Below are positions 6,991 to 13,189 of a DNA stretch of 13,189 nt, piece after piece. The translations under genes were made by a program, and so were the position numbers. The stretch is taken from NCBI RefSeq assembly GCF_900765565.1, contig NZ_CAAFRZ010000189.1:1-13189 (forward strand), read 5' to 3'. The DNA comes from an uncultured Dialister sp. (GTDB lineage: Bacteria; Bacillota; Negativicutes; Veillonellales; Dialisteraceae). A model generated the notes under the pieces. It had not been told where the DNA came from and did not search any database. It was given only the letters and a program-made list of their open reading frames with translations. The first letter of the stretch is position 1; every line of letters starts with the position of its first letter.

Positions 6991-7353
6991 TTACGAAAGG
7001 GCCTTTTCCAGAAAATGGTGCAGTACCACCGCCTGGTTGTGTTCCCTGTCCCTGGCTCCATAGAGAAGAGTCACCCTGCCCTCCTTCAGATGGCTTTTCA
7101 CCAGGGAAAGGAAATCCTCCTTTCCCGGATTATGATCCAGCTCCTGCAGATACTTTTCCCTGAATGTTTCGTATTTTTCCGGATCATGGCCGAACCATTT
7201 CCGAAGCTCCGAAGAGGGAGCCATGTCTTTGGCCCAAAGGTCCAGTGCCGCTTTTTCCCTGGAAATGCCCCTCGGCCACAGCCGGTCCGTCAGAATCCTG
7301 TATCCATCCGATTCTTCCGGACTTTCATATACCCGTTTCAACTGTATGTCCAT
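6991..7353 (-). CDS. DUF488 family protein (YeaO-like)
   Basis: This small cytoplasmic protein of 120 residues matches the YeaO-type branch of DUF488. The family signature shows as SDGYRILTDRLWPRGISREKA near the N-terminus, then a W-x-K-D-x-A-P-S-x-x-L-R-K-W-F-G-H segment and an ending with VTLLYGARDREHNQAVVLHHFL. The family has no established biochemical role; the conserved Arg, Trp and Asp/His residues suggest an active site. The ATG at 7353 is preferred because AAAGGAAG lies 8 bases upstream; an in-frame TTG two codons earlier would leave only 2 bases. The gene heads a probable two-gene unit with lysR, 21 bases apart, so the regulator may also control it. Confidence 0.9.
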   Translation of the reverse strand: MDIQLKRVYESPEESDGYRILTDRLWPRGISREKAALDLWAKDMAPSSELRKWFGHDPEKYETFREKYLQELDHNPGKEDFLSLVKSHLKEGRVTLLYGARDREHNQAVVLHHFLEKALS

Positions 7354-7390
7354 AGTCAAGACTTCCTTTCATGCTCCTATTGTATCATGG

Positions 7391-7419
7391 TTTATAAAAG
7401 GAAAATGTGACGGCCGCAA
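7391..7419 (-). promoter_or_regulatory. Possible promoter of the DUF488-lysR unit
   Basis: TTGCGG (7414-7419) and TATAAA (7391-7396) are spaced by 17 bp on the minus strand. A TACAAT at 7379-7384 is an alternative -10 without a good -35. The stretch lies between the groEL terminator and the DUF488 start. Confidence 0.4.
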
Positions 7420-7448
7420 AATTTTCGTTTTTCCGAAAATCCGGTTAC

Positions 7449-7493
7449 AAAAAGACTGTGAAACCATAGGTTCATGATTTCACAGTCTTTTTT
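7449..7493 (-). terminator. Terminator of the groES-groEL operon
   Basis: A perfect 15-bp stem (7449-7463 with 7478-7492) and a 14-base loop have A/T-rich outer pairs, giving a U tract on the minus strand and T6 on the plus strand. It lies 30 bases after the groEL stop and could work in both directions. Confidence 0.88.
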
Positions 7494-7523
7494 ACATACT
7501 ACATGGTCTGATGATGAATCAGA

Positions 7524-9137
<1,614 letters not shown>

Positions 9138-9170
9138 TTATGTCACTCCTATATGAACGAAATGTAAAAA

Positions 9171-9452
9171 TTAAAGAATAGCGAGGATATCTCTTTCGGA
9201 GAGAAGCAGGTACTTTTCTCCGTTTTCATCAATATCTACGCCGGAATATTTAGCAAAGAGTACATGGTCTCCGACTTTGACTTCGAAAGGAAGACGGGTG
9301 CCGTTGTCCAGGACTTTGCCGGAACCTACTGCAAGCACTGTACCTTTCTGGGATTTTTTCTGAGCTGTATCCGGAAGCAGGATGCCGCCGGCGGTTTTAG
9401 TTTCTTCTTCATCAACTTTAACAAGAACACGATCTGCCAATGGTTTTAACAT
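9171..9452 (-). CDS. groES: Co-chaperonin GroES (10 kDa)
   Basis: This complete 93-residue GroES forms the lid of the GroEL chamber. Visible features are the [11 protein letters not shown] start, the mobile loop [19 protein letters not shown] that contacts GroEL, the [10 protein letters not shown] strand, and the [30 protein letters not shown] ending. The start is set at the ATG at 9452, with AAAGGAGG 7 bases upstream; an in-frame start 9 codons earlier would fall inside the CIRCE region and adds nothing homologous. It is the first gene of the operon, with promoter 9511-9539 and operator 9473-9499. Confidence 0.98.
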   Translation of the reverse strand: MLKPLADRVLVKVDEEETKTAGGILLPDTAQKKSQKGTVLAVGSGKVLDNGTRLPFEVKVGDHVLFAKYSGVDIDENGEKYLLLSERDILAIL

Positions 9453-9472
9453 GTCTATTCCTCCTTTGACTA

Positions 9473-9499
9473 TTAGCACTCACTCGCATCGAGTGCTAA
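9473..9499 (-). promoter_or_regulatory. CIRCE operator (HrcA binding site)
   Basis: The sequence reads TTAGCACTC-N9-GAGTGCTAA, a perfect match to the CIRCE consensus with the standard 9-base spacer. It sits just downstream of the predicted transcription start and 20 bases before the groES start codon. HrcA should repress groES-groEL here at normal temperature. The hrcA gene is not in the window. Confidence 0.97.
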
Positions 9500-9510
9500 C
9501 TTACTTTTCT

Positions 9511-9539
9511 ATAATACATAACTTTTGTGTGAAATGCAA
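9511..9539 (-). promoter_or_regulatory. Promoter of groES-groEL
   Basis: TTGCAT (9534-9539) and TATTAT (9511-9516) are separated by 17 bp on the minus strand. The predicted start falls at the edge of the CIRCE site, the usual geometry for HrcA repression. Confidence 0.65.
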
Positions 9540-9612
9540 GGGGGAAATTGAAAAAAGTATGATAGTCCCCACAGGGCAGTGGCCTACGAACAGGACTGTG
9601 CCTAAAGCAGGA

Positions 9613-9762
9613 ATGCGGAATGGAGGTGCGTCGCCTCAAATTATGTGGAAACCTCAGACCTCAGGCAAGCCGATTCCGGATAGGGTCAGCAGCGAAGCTG
9701 TTATCAGTTTTCATAAGGAAGCGCTATCTGATTTGTGTGACGCACCACCTTCTCGGCCGCAT
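9613..9762. repeat. 150-bp inverted-repeat structure between murB and groES
   Basis: The main arms are 9622-9641 and 9730-9749: GGAGGTGCGTC pairs with GACGCACCACC (10 of 11), then CAAAT pairs with ATTTG after a one-base difference. Outer words ATGCGG (9613-9618) and CCGCAT (9757-9762) also pair. Inside are CAGC-GAA-GCTG (9691-9701) and a repeated CCTCAGA/CCTCAGG. There is no credible ORF. It shares no obvious sequence with elements A and B. It may be a small MITE-like element or a structured RNA. The rest of 9540-9835 holds only smaller hairpins, such as CACTTC-CCTC-GAAGTG at 9781-9796. Confidence 0.6.
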
Positions 9763-9835
9763 GCCGTTTTCCCCCTCAGCCACTTCCCTCGAAGTGCGTT
9801 GCCCCTTAGCTACTGTTTACAGAATTTTAAAAAAG

Positions 9836-9866
9836 AGAAGGACTGTGATTTTTTCACAGTCCTTCT
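9836..9866 (-). terminator. Terminator of the murB operon
   Basis: A 13-bp stem (9836-9848 with 9854-9866) and a 5-base loop begin 2 bases after the murB stop. On the minus strand the hairpin is followed by a T-rich tract (TC then TTTTTT). Confidence 0.9.
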
Positions 9867-9868
9867 TA

Positions 9869-10795
9869 TTATCTTTCCTGCCTGACGCCCTCGCCAATAA
9901 TCCGGACATCCAGGGGTACATGGATATGGAATGTATCCATGATTCTCTTCTGTACTTCATGGAGCACTTCCAGCACTTCTTTACAGGAAGCATGTCCATT
10001 GTTCACTACGAAATCAGGATGCTTGGTGGAAACCTGGGCATCTCCGACGGAGAAGCCGATAAGACCGCATTCCTTAATCATGGGGCCCACATGGTATCCC
10101 GGCGGACGAAGGTACATGGTGCCGGCACTTCTCTTTTCCAGAGGCTGCTTTGTCCTTCTGGAAATCTGGTGTTCCGTCATGTTCCGCTTGATTTCATCCG
10201 CATTTCCGGGAGCCAGATGGAGTTTCGCCCCCACAATAATATCCCCATTGTGCATGAAAACGCTGTCACTGTCACCGTAGTGAAGGTCATCCCACCCATA
10301 GGTTTTCTCTTCTTTCCCGTCACCGGTAATGGTATAGACTTCTTCCACCACGTTTTTCATCTGGCTGCCATAGCCATTGGCATTCATGAAAACCGCACCG
10401 CAGAGGGTCCCCGGAATGCCCACGGCCCACTCGAATCCTTTGAGGCTGTTCTTTTCGGCAAATCGTGACACCGTGCCCGTACCTGCACCGCCATGGACAG
10501 TGATCCAGGTCTCTTTGCATTCCATTTCCGGCTTCAGCCGGTTGGTGCAGAGCGTAATCCCCCGAATGCCCAGGTCAGAAACGAGAAGGTTGGAGCCACC
10601 GCCGATAAATGTTACCGGGATTCCCTCATCGTGAGCTTTGGAAAGAAGGGCTTTCAGTTCTTCCTTTGTCTGGGGCGTTGCAAAGCAGTCTGCCGGACCG
10701 CCAATACCATAGGTGGTATGCCGGCTCATAGGTTCATCCAGCTTGTACTGCCGTTCATTCAGAATTCCATCGAGAAATGCTTTCCAGTCTGTCAT
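9869..10795 (-). CDS. murB: MurB-like UDP-N-acetylenolpyruvoylglucosamine reductase with altered active site
   Basis: This 308-residue protein has MurB length and fold. MurB reduces UDP-GlcNAc-enolpyruvate to UDP-MurNAc with FAD and NADPH in peptidoglycan synthesis. The FAD-binding part is well kept: TTYGIGGPADCF (27-38), FIGGGSNLLVSDLGIRG (63-79), GIPGTLCGAVFMNANGYG (126-143). The C-terminal domain keeps RPPGY, QVSTKHPDFVVN and Glu302 in RIIGEG. However, where the family has the active-site Tyr-Arg of YRxS, the sequence is DSDS (175-178). The proton-donating Ser of AGSVF is Thr226, and the usual Lys of GKLI is Pro238. The codons were checked and there is no frameshift. Its ATG overlaps the ylbF stop (ATGA), and no good ribosome site is visible, so translation is probably coupled. 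It may be an inactive or repurposed paralogue. Confidence 0.85.
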   Translation of the reverse strand: MTDWKAFLDGILNERQYKLDEPMSRHTTYGIGGPADCFATPQTKEELKALLSKAHDEGIPVTFIGGGSNLLVSDLGIRGITLCTNRLKPEMECKETWITVHGGAGTGTVSRFAEKNSLKGFEWAVGIPGTLCGAVFMNANGYGSQMKNVVEEVYTITGDGKEEKTYGWDDLHYGDSDSVFMHNGDIIVGAKLHLAPGNADEIKRNMTEHQISRRTKQPLEKRSAGTMYLRPPGYHVGPMIKECGLIGFSVGDAQVSTKHPDFVVNNGHASCKEVLEVLHEVQKRIMDTFHIHVPLDVRIIGEGVRQER

Positions 10796-11148
10796 TGTTT
10801 ATCCAATTCCAATACATCCATACCCTGCGCCATTGCATCGGATACAATCTTCTGCAAATCCGCAGCTACCTGATTCCAGCGGATAAATGCCTGGAGATAT
10901 TCCTGAGCATTGCTGTTATTGCTGACGAGGACCGCCAGTTCCTGGAGGTGTTTATATCCTTCTTCGTCTTCTTTCTGGCCCGCCAGCTTGGCATAATCTG
11001 CCTTCATCTGGGCCATGATGTATTCTTTCACCATTTTCTTGGCTTCCTCATCGCCCTTGATTTTCTCAGCTGCTGCCGTAAGACGCTTCATTTCATCACT
11101 TTCTTTGATGGCCCTTGCCAGGTCATAGGCTGCATCATAGGTATTCAT
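10792..11148 (-). CDS. YlbF/YmcA family protein
   Basis: This 118-residue, highly charged and mostly helical protein is typical of the YlbF/YmcA (Com_YlbF) family. Helices span about 3-60 and 62-110, with the family-like segments SDEMKRLTAAAEKIKGDEEAKKMVKEY and NSNAQEYLQAFIRWNQVAADLQKIVSDA. In Bacillus subtilis, YlbF and YmcA with YaaT form a complex that influences RNase Y processing, competence and biofilm genes; which member this protein is cannot be decided from here. The start overlaps the trmL end by 14 bases. AAAGGAGG lies 11 bases upstream, with a nearer AAGGA at 5 bases. The stop overlaps the murB start. Confidence 0.88.
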   Translation of the reverse strand: MNTYDAAYDLARAIKESDEMKRLTAAAEKIKGDEEAKKMVKEYIMAQMKADYAKLAGQKEDEEGYKHLQELAVLVSNNSNAQEYLQAFIRWNQVAADLQKIVSDAMAQGMDVLELDKQ

Positions 11149-11644
11149 GAGTATCCTTACCTCCTTTAAATAACCGGCCGCTTTCTTTCAAAAGATGGGG
11201 AAAACCGATCTGTCTCAGTGCTTCCAGTGCCACGATAGCCACCGCATTGGATAGATTAAGGGACCTTGCTTCCTCAATCATGGGAATCCGGATGCAGTCT
11301 TCCTTATGGGAGAGCAGCATGTCCTCCGGCAGTCCCTTTGTTTCCTTGCCAAATACAAGCACATCATCCTCATGGAAAGATACTTCCGTATAGGACTTGA
11401 CTGCTTTTGTCGTATTATAGTAGAAATGATGGCCCTTCAGCATCCTTTGGACCGATTCGAAATTCGGATGCACGTGAACTTCCAGCAGGTCCCAGTAATC
11501 GAGGCCTGCCCGTTTCAGATGCTTGTCATCAATGGAAAATCCCAAAGGTTCCACCAGATGGAGCGTCAGGTGCTCCGCCGCACAGAGACGGGAAATGTTG
11601 CCCGTGTTTCCCGGTATCTCCGGTTCTACCAATACTATATGCAT
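11135..11644 (-). CDS. trmL: tRNA (cytidine/uridine-34-2'-O)-methyltransferase TrmL
   Basis: This 169-residue SPOUT-family enzyme matches TrmL/YibK, which methylates the 2'-OH of the wobble base in certain leucine tRNAs using S-adenosylmethionine. Motif 1 is PGNTGNISRLCAA (11-23), motif 2 is LVFGKETKGLP (96-106), and motif 3 is RIPMIEEARSLNLSNAVAIV (119-138), which forms the trefoil knot. It is slightly longer than the roughly 157-residue E. coli protein because of a short basic tail. The ATG has GGAAGGA 5 bases upstream. It lies 17 bases after the secreted-protein gene and overlaps ylbF, so it is an inner gene of the operon ending in murB. Confidence 0.95.
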   Translation of the reverse strand: MHIVLVEPEIPGNTGNISRLCAAEHLTLHLVEPLGFSIDDKHLKRAGLDYWDLLEVHVHPNFESVQRMLKGHHFYYNTTKAVKSYTEVSFHEDDVLVFGKETKGLPEDMLLSHKEDCIRIPMIEEARSLNLSNAVAIVALEALRQIGFPHLLKESGRLFKGGKDTHEYL

Positions 11645-11661
11645 AGTGTTCCTTCCAAATA

Positions 11662-12063
11662 TCAGAAATAGCTGCCGTACCTGTCCCGGTACCGATCTGT
11701 CTGCTCCCGGCCTTCATAAAATTTGAAAGTCTTCGGCTTCTGTCCCAGGTAAGAGATCTGGTAAATCGGCCCCGCCGTCAATCCGTTGACCGGTATGCGG
11801 TAAATGTTGTCGTGGAACCCGTCACTTTTCTGGGGAATAGGAAGACCCGTAGCCTCTACACCTTCATTAAAGGTAAATTCCGGCTGATAGCCGGGGGCGG
11901 AGAAATTGGAAGGCATGAGCTCCTCCTTTGTCAGGGGATCCGCCATTTCCACTTCCACCGTAAGCTCATCCACCACGAAAACATTCTTAATTTTATTGGC
12001 AGAAACAGGAATGATCATTCCTAAAGATAATAGAAACGCCGGAATGATATACTTATATTTCAT
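11662..12063 (-). CDS. Small secreted protein of unknown function
   Basis: This 133-residue protein has a signal peptide (MKYKYII, hydrophobic to about residue 20) with likely cleavage VSA|NK after residue 22. The mature part of about 110 residues is rich in beta-type patterns: VFVVDELTVEVEM at its start, then ADPLTKEELMPSNFS, and a regular ending VNGLTAGPIYQISYLGQKPKTFKFYEG. This looks like a single immunoglobulin-like or other beta-sandwich domain. The C-terminus is an unusual Arg/Tyr/Asp-rich tail. There are no cysteines, lipobox or sorting signal, so it should be soluble outside the membrane. AGGAG lies just before the ATG. It is the first gene of the run to trmL, ylbF and murB. I do not recognise the family. 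Confidence 0.75.
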   Translation of the reverse strand: MKYKYIIPAFLLSLGMIIPVSANKIKNVFVVDELTVEVEMADPLTKEELMPSNFSAPGYQPEFTFNEGVEATGLPIPQKSDGFHDNIYRIPVNGLTAGPIYQISYLGQKPKTFKFYEGREQTDRYRDRYGSYF

Positions 12064-12236
12064 AGGCTCCTCACTTATAAAATGATAAAATCTGCCTTCT
12101 CCCGCACTTTTACTATTCTAACACATTTACGCAAAGAGAAACATAGCGAGCCCCATAATTGTACACGTATTTCTATGATCCGTCTATTTCTGGTGGTATA
12201 AATCAAAGCGAAAAGCCGGACCTGTTTCAGGGCAAT

Positions 12237-12266
12237 AAAAAACTGCAGCTTCCGCTGCAGTTTTTT
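12237..12266 (-). terminator. Terminator of rplS
   Basis: AAAAAACTGCAGC-TTCC-GCTGCAGTTTTTT is a perfect 13-bp stem with a 4-base loop, starting 4 bases after the rplS stop. Six U residues end the minus-strand transcript; it is symmetric and may act both ways. The rest of 12064-12236 holds nothing I can identify except a possible -10 (TAGAAT, minus strand, about 12115-12120) for the secreted-protein operon. Confidence 0.92.
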
Positions 12267-12270
12267 ATAA

Positions 12271-12612
12271 TTATTTTCTTTCCTTAATTCTGGCTGCTTT
12301 ACCGGACAGGCCACGCAGATAGAAGAGTTTTGCACGACGAACAATGCCGCGGCGTTTTACTTCAATCTTTTCCAAACGGGGAGAATGAACCAGGAATGTT
12401 CTTTCTACGCCTACGCCGTAGGAAATACGACGAACGGTGAAAGTTTCTCTTACGCCTGCATTCTTTCTGGCGATGACGATACCTTCAAATACCTGTACAC
12501 GTTCAGTCTTGCCTTCGATGACCTTTACGTGAACCCTTACGGTATCTCCCGGACGGAATTCAGGAATGTCTTTTCTGAGCTGTTCATTTTCCAGTGTTTC
12601 AATAATATTCAC
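12271..12612 (-). CDS. rplS: 50S ribosomal protein L19
   Basis: This complete L19 of 113 residues lies at the 30S-50S interface. The family pattern is clear: [16 protein letters not shown], then [51 protein letters not shown], and the basic end [19 protein letters not shown]. The GTG start at 12612 is chosen because AAGGAGG lies 8 bases upstream and L19 homology starts here; the frame is open 9 codons further, but without a ribosome site. The gene stands alone between its own promoter and terminator. rpsP, rimM and trmD, which are often just upstream in other bacteria, are absent. Confidence 0.98.
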   Translation of the reverse strand: MNIIETLENEQLRKDIPEFRPGDTVRVHVKVIEGKTERVQVFEGIVIARKNAGVRETFTVRRISYGVGVERTFLVHSPRLEKIEVKRRGIVRRAKLFYLRGLSGKAARIKERK

Positions 12613-12680
12613 GATCTTTTCCTCCTTCTCACAAGACATTCATGCCGATCGCTTTTGGCAGAGGACTGTCCAGACTAACA
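12613..12680 (-). promoter_or_regulatory. Leader of rplS, possibly a structured L19 leader
   Basis: This is the predicted 5' untranslated stretch of about 68 bases between the promoter and the GTG start. It contains a small stem, ACTGT...ACAGT (about 12663-12680), and a possible GCC...GGC pair near 12643-12658. Autoregulatory L19 leader RNAs are known in low-GC bacteria, but I cannot confirm that this one matches that family. Confidence 0.35.
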
Positions 12681-12685
12681 GTAGC

Positions 12686-12714
12686 ATTGTATCATAAGTC
12701 TTTTCCGTTTGCAA
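12686..12714 (-). promoter_or_regulatory. Promoter of rplS
   Basis: TTGCAA (12709-12714) and TACAAT (12686-12691) with a 17-bp spacer on the minus strand form a good sigma-A-type promoter. Between here and element B (12715-12833) I see only a small hairpin, CCCTGC-N5-GCAGGG, at 12806-12822. Confidence 0.72.
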
Positions 12715-12833
12715 CAAAAAAGAACCGGATACGGTGATGCTGAATGCTTGACTATTATACTATATGGGAAAAGAAAATGCCAGTAGAATTCAAAAGATAT
12801 TTCTTCCCTGCCTGTTGCAGGGACATTCATTCA

Positions 12834-13091
12834 AATTGCGGTTTGTAGCGCTGTTGGGGGGCGGTTGGTATGCTTGTGGGTAGAGTCACTCGCATGGAGC
12901 TCCTGGCTTCTAGCGGCTAGCAGCTAGGAAGACTGATCCGCCTGCGGCGCTTCCATCCGGTATTTCCGTTAGTCATTCGTGCCGTAGGCTGGCCAGCTTT
13001 CCTGGAAGCTAGCAGCTAGTAGCTAGAAGCTCCGCACGAATGACTCTCTCCACCAGCGTTGTCCCATCAGCTCGACAAACTGAAATATCGC
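12834..13091. repeat. Inverted-repeat element B (MITE-like), opposite orientation to A
   Basis: This 258-bp gene-free element has ends matching element A. Its right end (13071-13091) is an exact 21-base reverse complement of A's left end (2371-2391), and its left end shares AATTGCGGTTTGT with A's right end. The arms at about 12905-12953 and 12981-13032 pair over CTAGCAGCTAGGAA, CCTGCGGC and GCTAG-type units. In addition, AGTCATTCGTGC (12971-12982) is a perfect 12-base inverted repeat of 13034-13045, which would form a different, local stem around the right arm. It lacks the two compact hairpin modules found in A. No ORF or transposase is present, and no target duplication is evident. Confidence 0.8.
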
Positions 13092-13103
13092 TTATCTCTT
13101 CCC

Positions 13104-13189
13104 ATCGAGTAGGAGGCGGGCTTCGGCCCGCCGACCTCTCACACCACCGTACGTACCGTTCGGTATACGGCGGTTCTTTAGTTTTCGCA
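13104..13189 (-). mobile_element. 3' end of a group II intron (domains V and VI), cut by the window edge
   Basis: Read on the minus strand, a 32-base hairpin at about 13149-13180 fits domain V: ACCGCCGTA pairs with TACGGTGGT, with a 2-base C-G bulge on the 3' side and a C-G-C triad containing the usual G-U pair. It is followed by GTGTGAG and a domain VI-like stem, GGCGGGC-CGAA-GCCCGCC, flanked by GAG-AGG and CCT-A-CTC. The bulged A is the 7th base from a proposed 3' end ...CTCGAT, the normal distance for the branch point. The exon would resume with GGGAAGAG, and element B begins 12 bases further on. The triad and bulge resemble group IIC introns. The body and any reverse transcriptase lie outside the window. 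Confidence 0.8.

Noticed and set aside
9622..9735. Lysine-riboswitch-like words (GAGGTGCG, GCCGA, CTGTTATC, GCGCTATC) on the plus strand
   Set aside because: The core order and pairing of the lysine riboswitch are not complete and no plus-strand gene follows; it was kept only as an unexplained structure.
12075..12344. 89-codon minus-strand open frame overlapping the end of rplS
   Set aside because: It begins inside rplS in another frame and crosses the rplS terminator; no homology or ribosome site.

Overview
The window is a Gram-positive-type (Bacillota) chromosome segment of roughly balanced base composition. Supporting signs are strong AGGAGG ribosome binding sites, several GTG starts, sigma-A-like promoters, a perfect CIRCE operator in front of groES-groEL, and a YlbF/YmcA-family gene. 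The protein style and the abundance of palindromic intergenic repeats make me suspect a gut or oral Negativicute (Dialister/Megasphaera-like). That placement is an impression from the sequence, not a search result.

Layout. Positions 1-2367 carry two plus-strand genes: an NAD(P)-type aldehyde dehydrogenase with its own promoter and terminator, then a small membrane-anchored DUF2939-like protein behind an extended -10 promoter. Positions 2371-2869 hold a 499-bp composite inverted-repeat element (element A). All later genes are on the minus strand, described here in transcription order from the right. rplS (ribosomal protein L19) stands alone with its own promoter and terminator. Next is a four-gene run: secreted protein, trmL, ylbF-like gene and murB-like gene, with overlapping or nearly touching ends. 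groES-groEL follows under CIRCE control. Then come a DUF488 protein and a LysR regulator, an iron-sulfur-flavoprotein-type reductase, and an exported alpha/beta hydrolase with a cysteine nucleophile. The last is rlmI, a 23S rRNA m5C methyltransferase.

The non-coding parts are the most unusual. Element A and a second copy, element B (12834-13091), are inverted relative to each other and share end sequences. Element B lies 12 bp from the 3' end of a group II intron (domains V and VI, minus strand, from 13104 past the window edge). An unrelated 150-bp inverted-repeat structure (9613-9762) sits between murB and groES. A long inverted repeat between lysR and the flavoprotein gene contains the flavoprotein gene's Shine-Dalgarno in one arm and a -10 hexamer in the other.

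How the genes work together. Most are housekeeping: protein folding, ribosome and tRNA modification, cell wall. The lysR-flavoprotein-hydrolase set looks like a small regulated redox/detoxification module. The murB-like protein keeps the FAD-binding motifs but lacks the expected active-site Arg and Ser. I found no defence system, CRISPR array, tRNA or rRNA gene.
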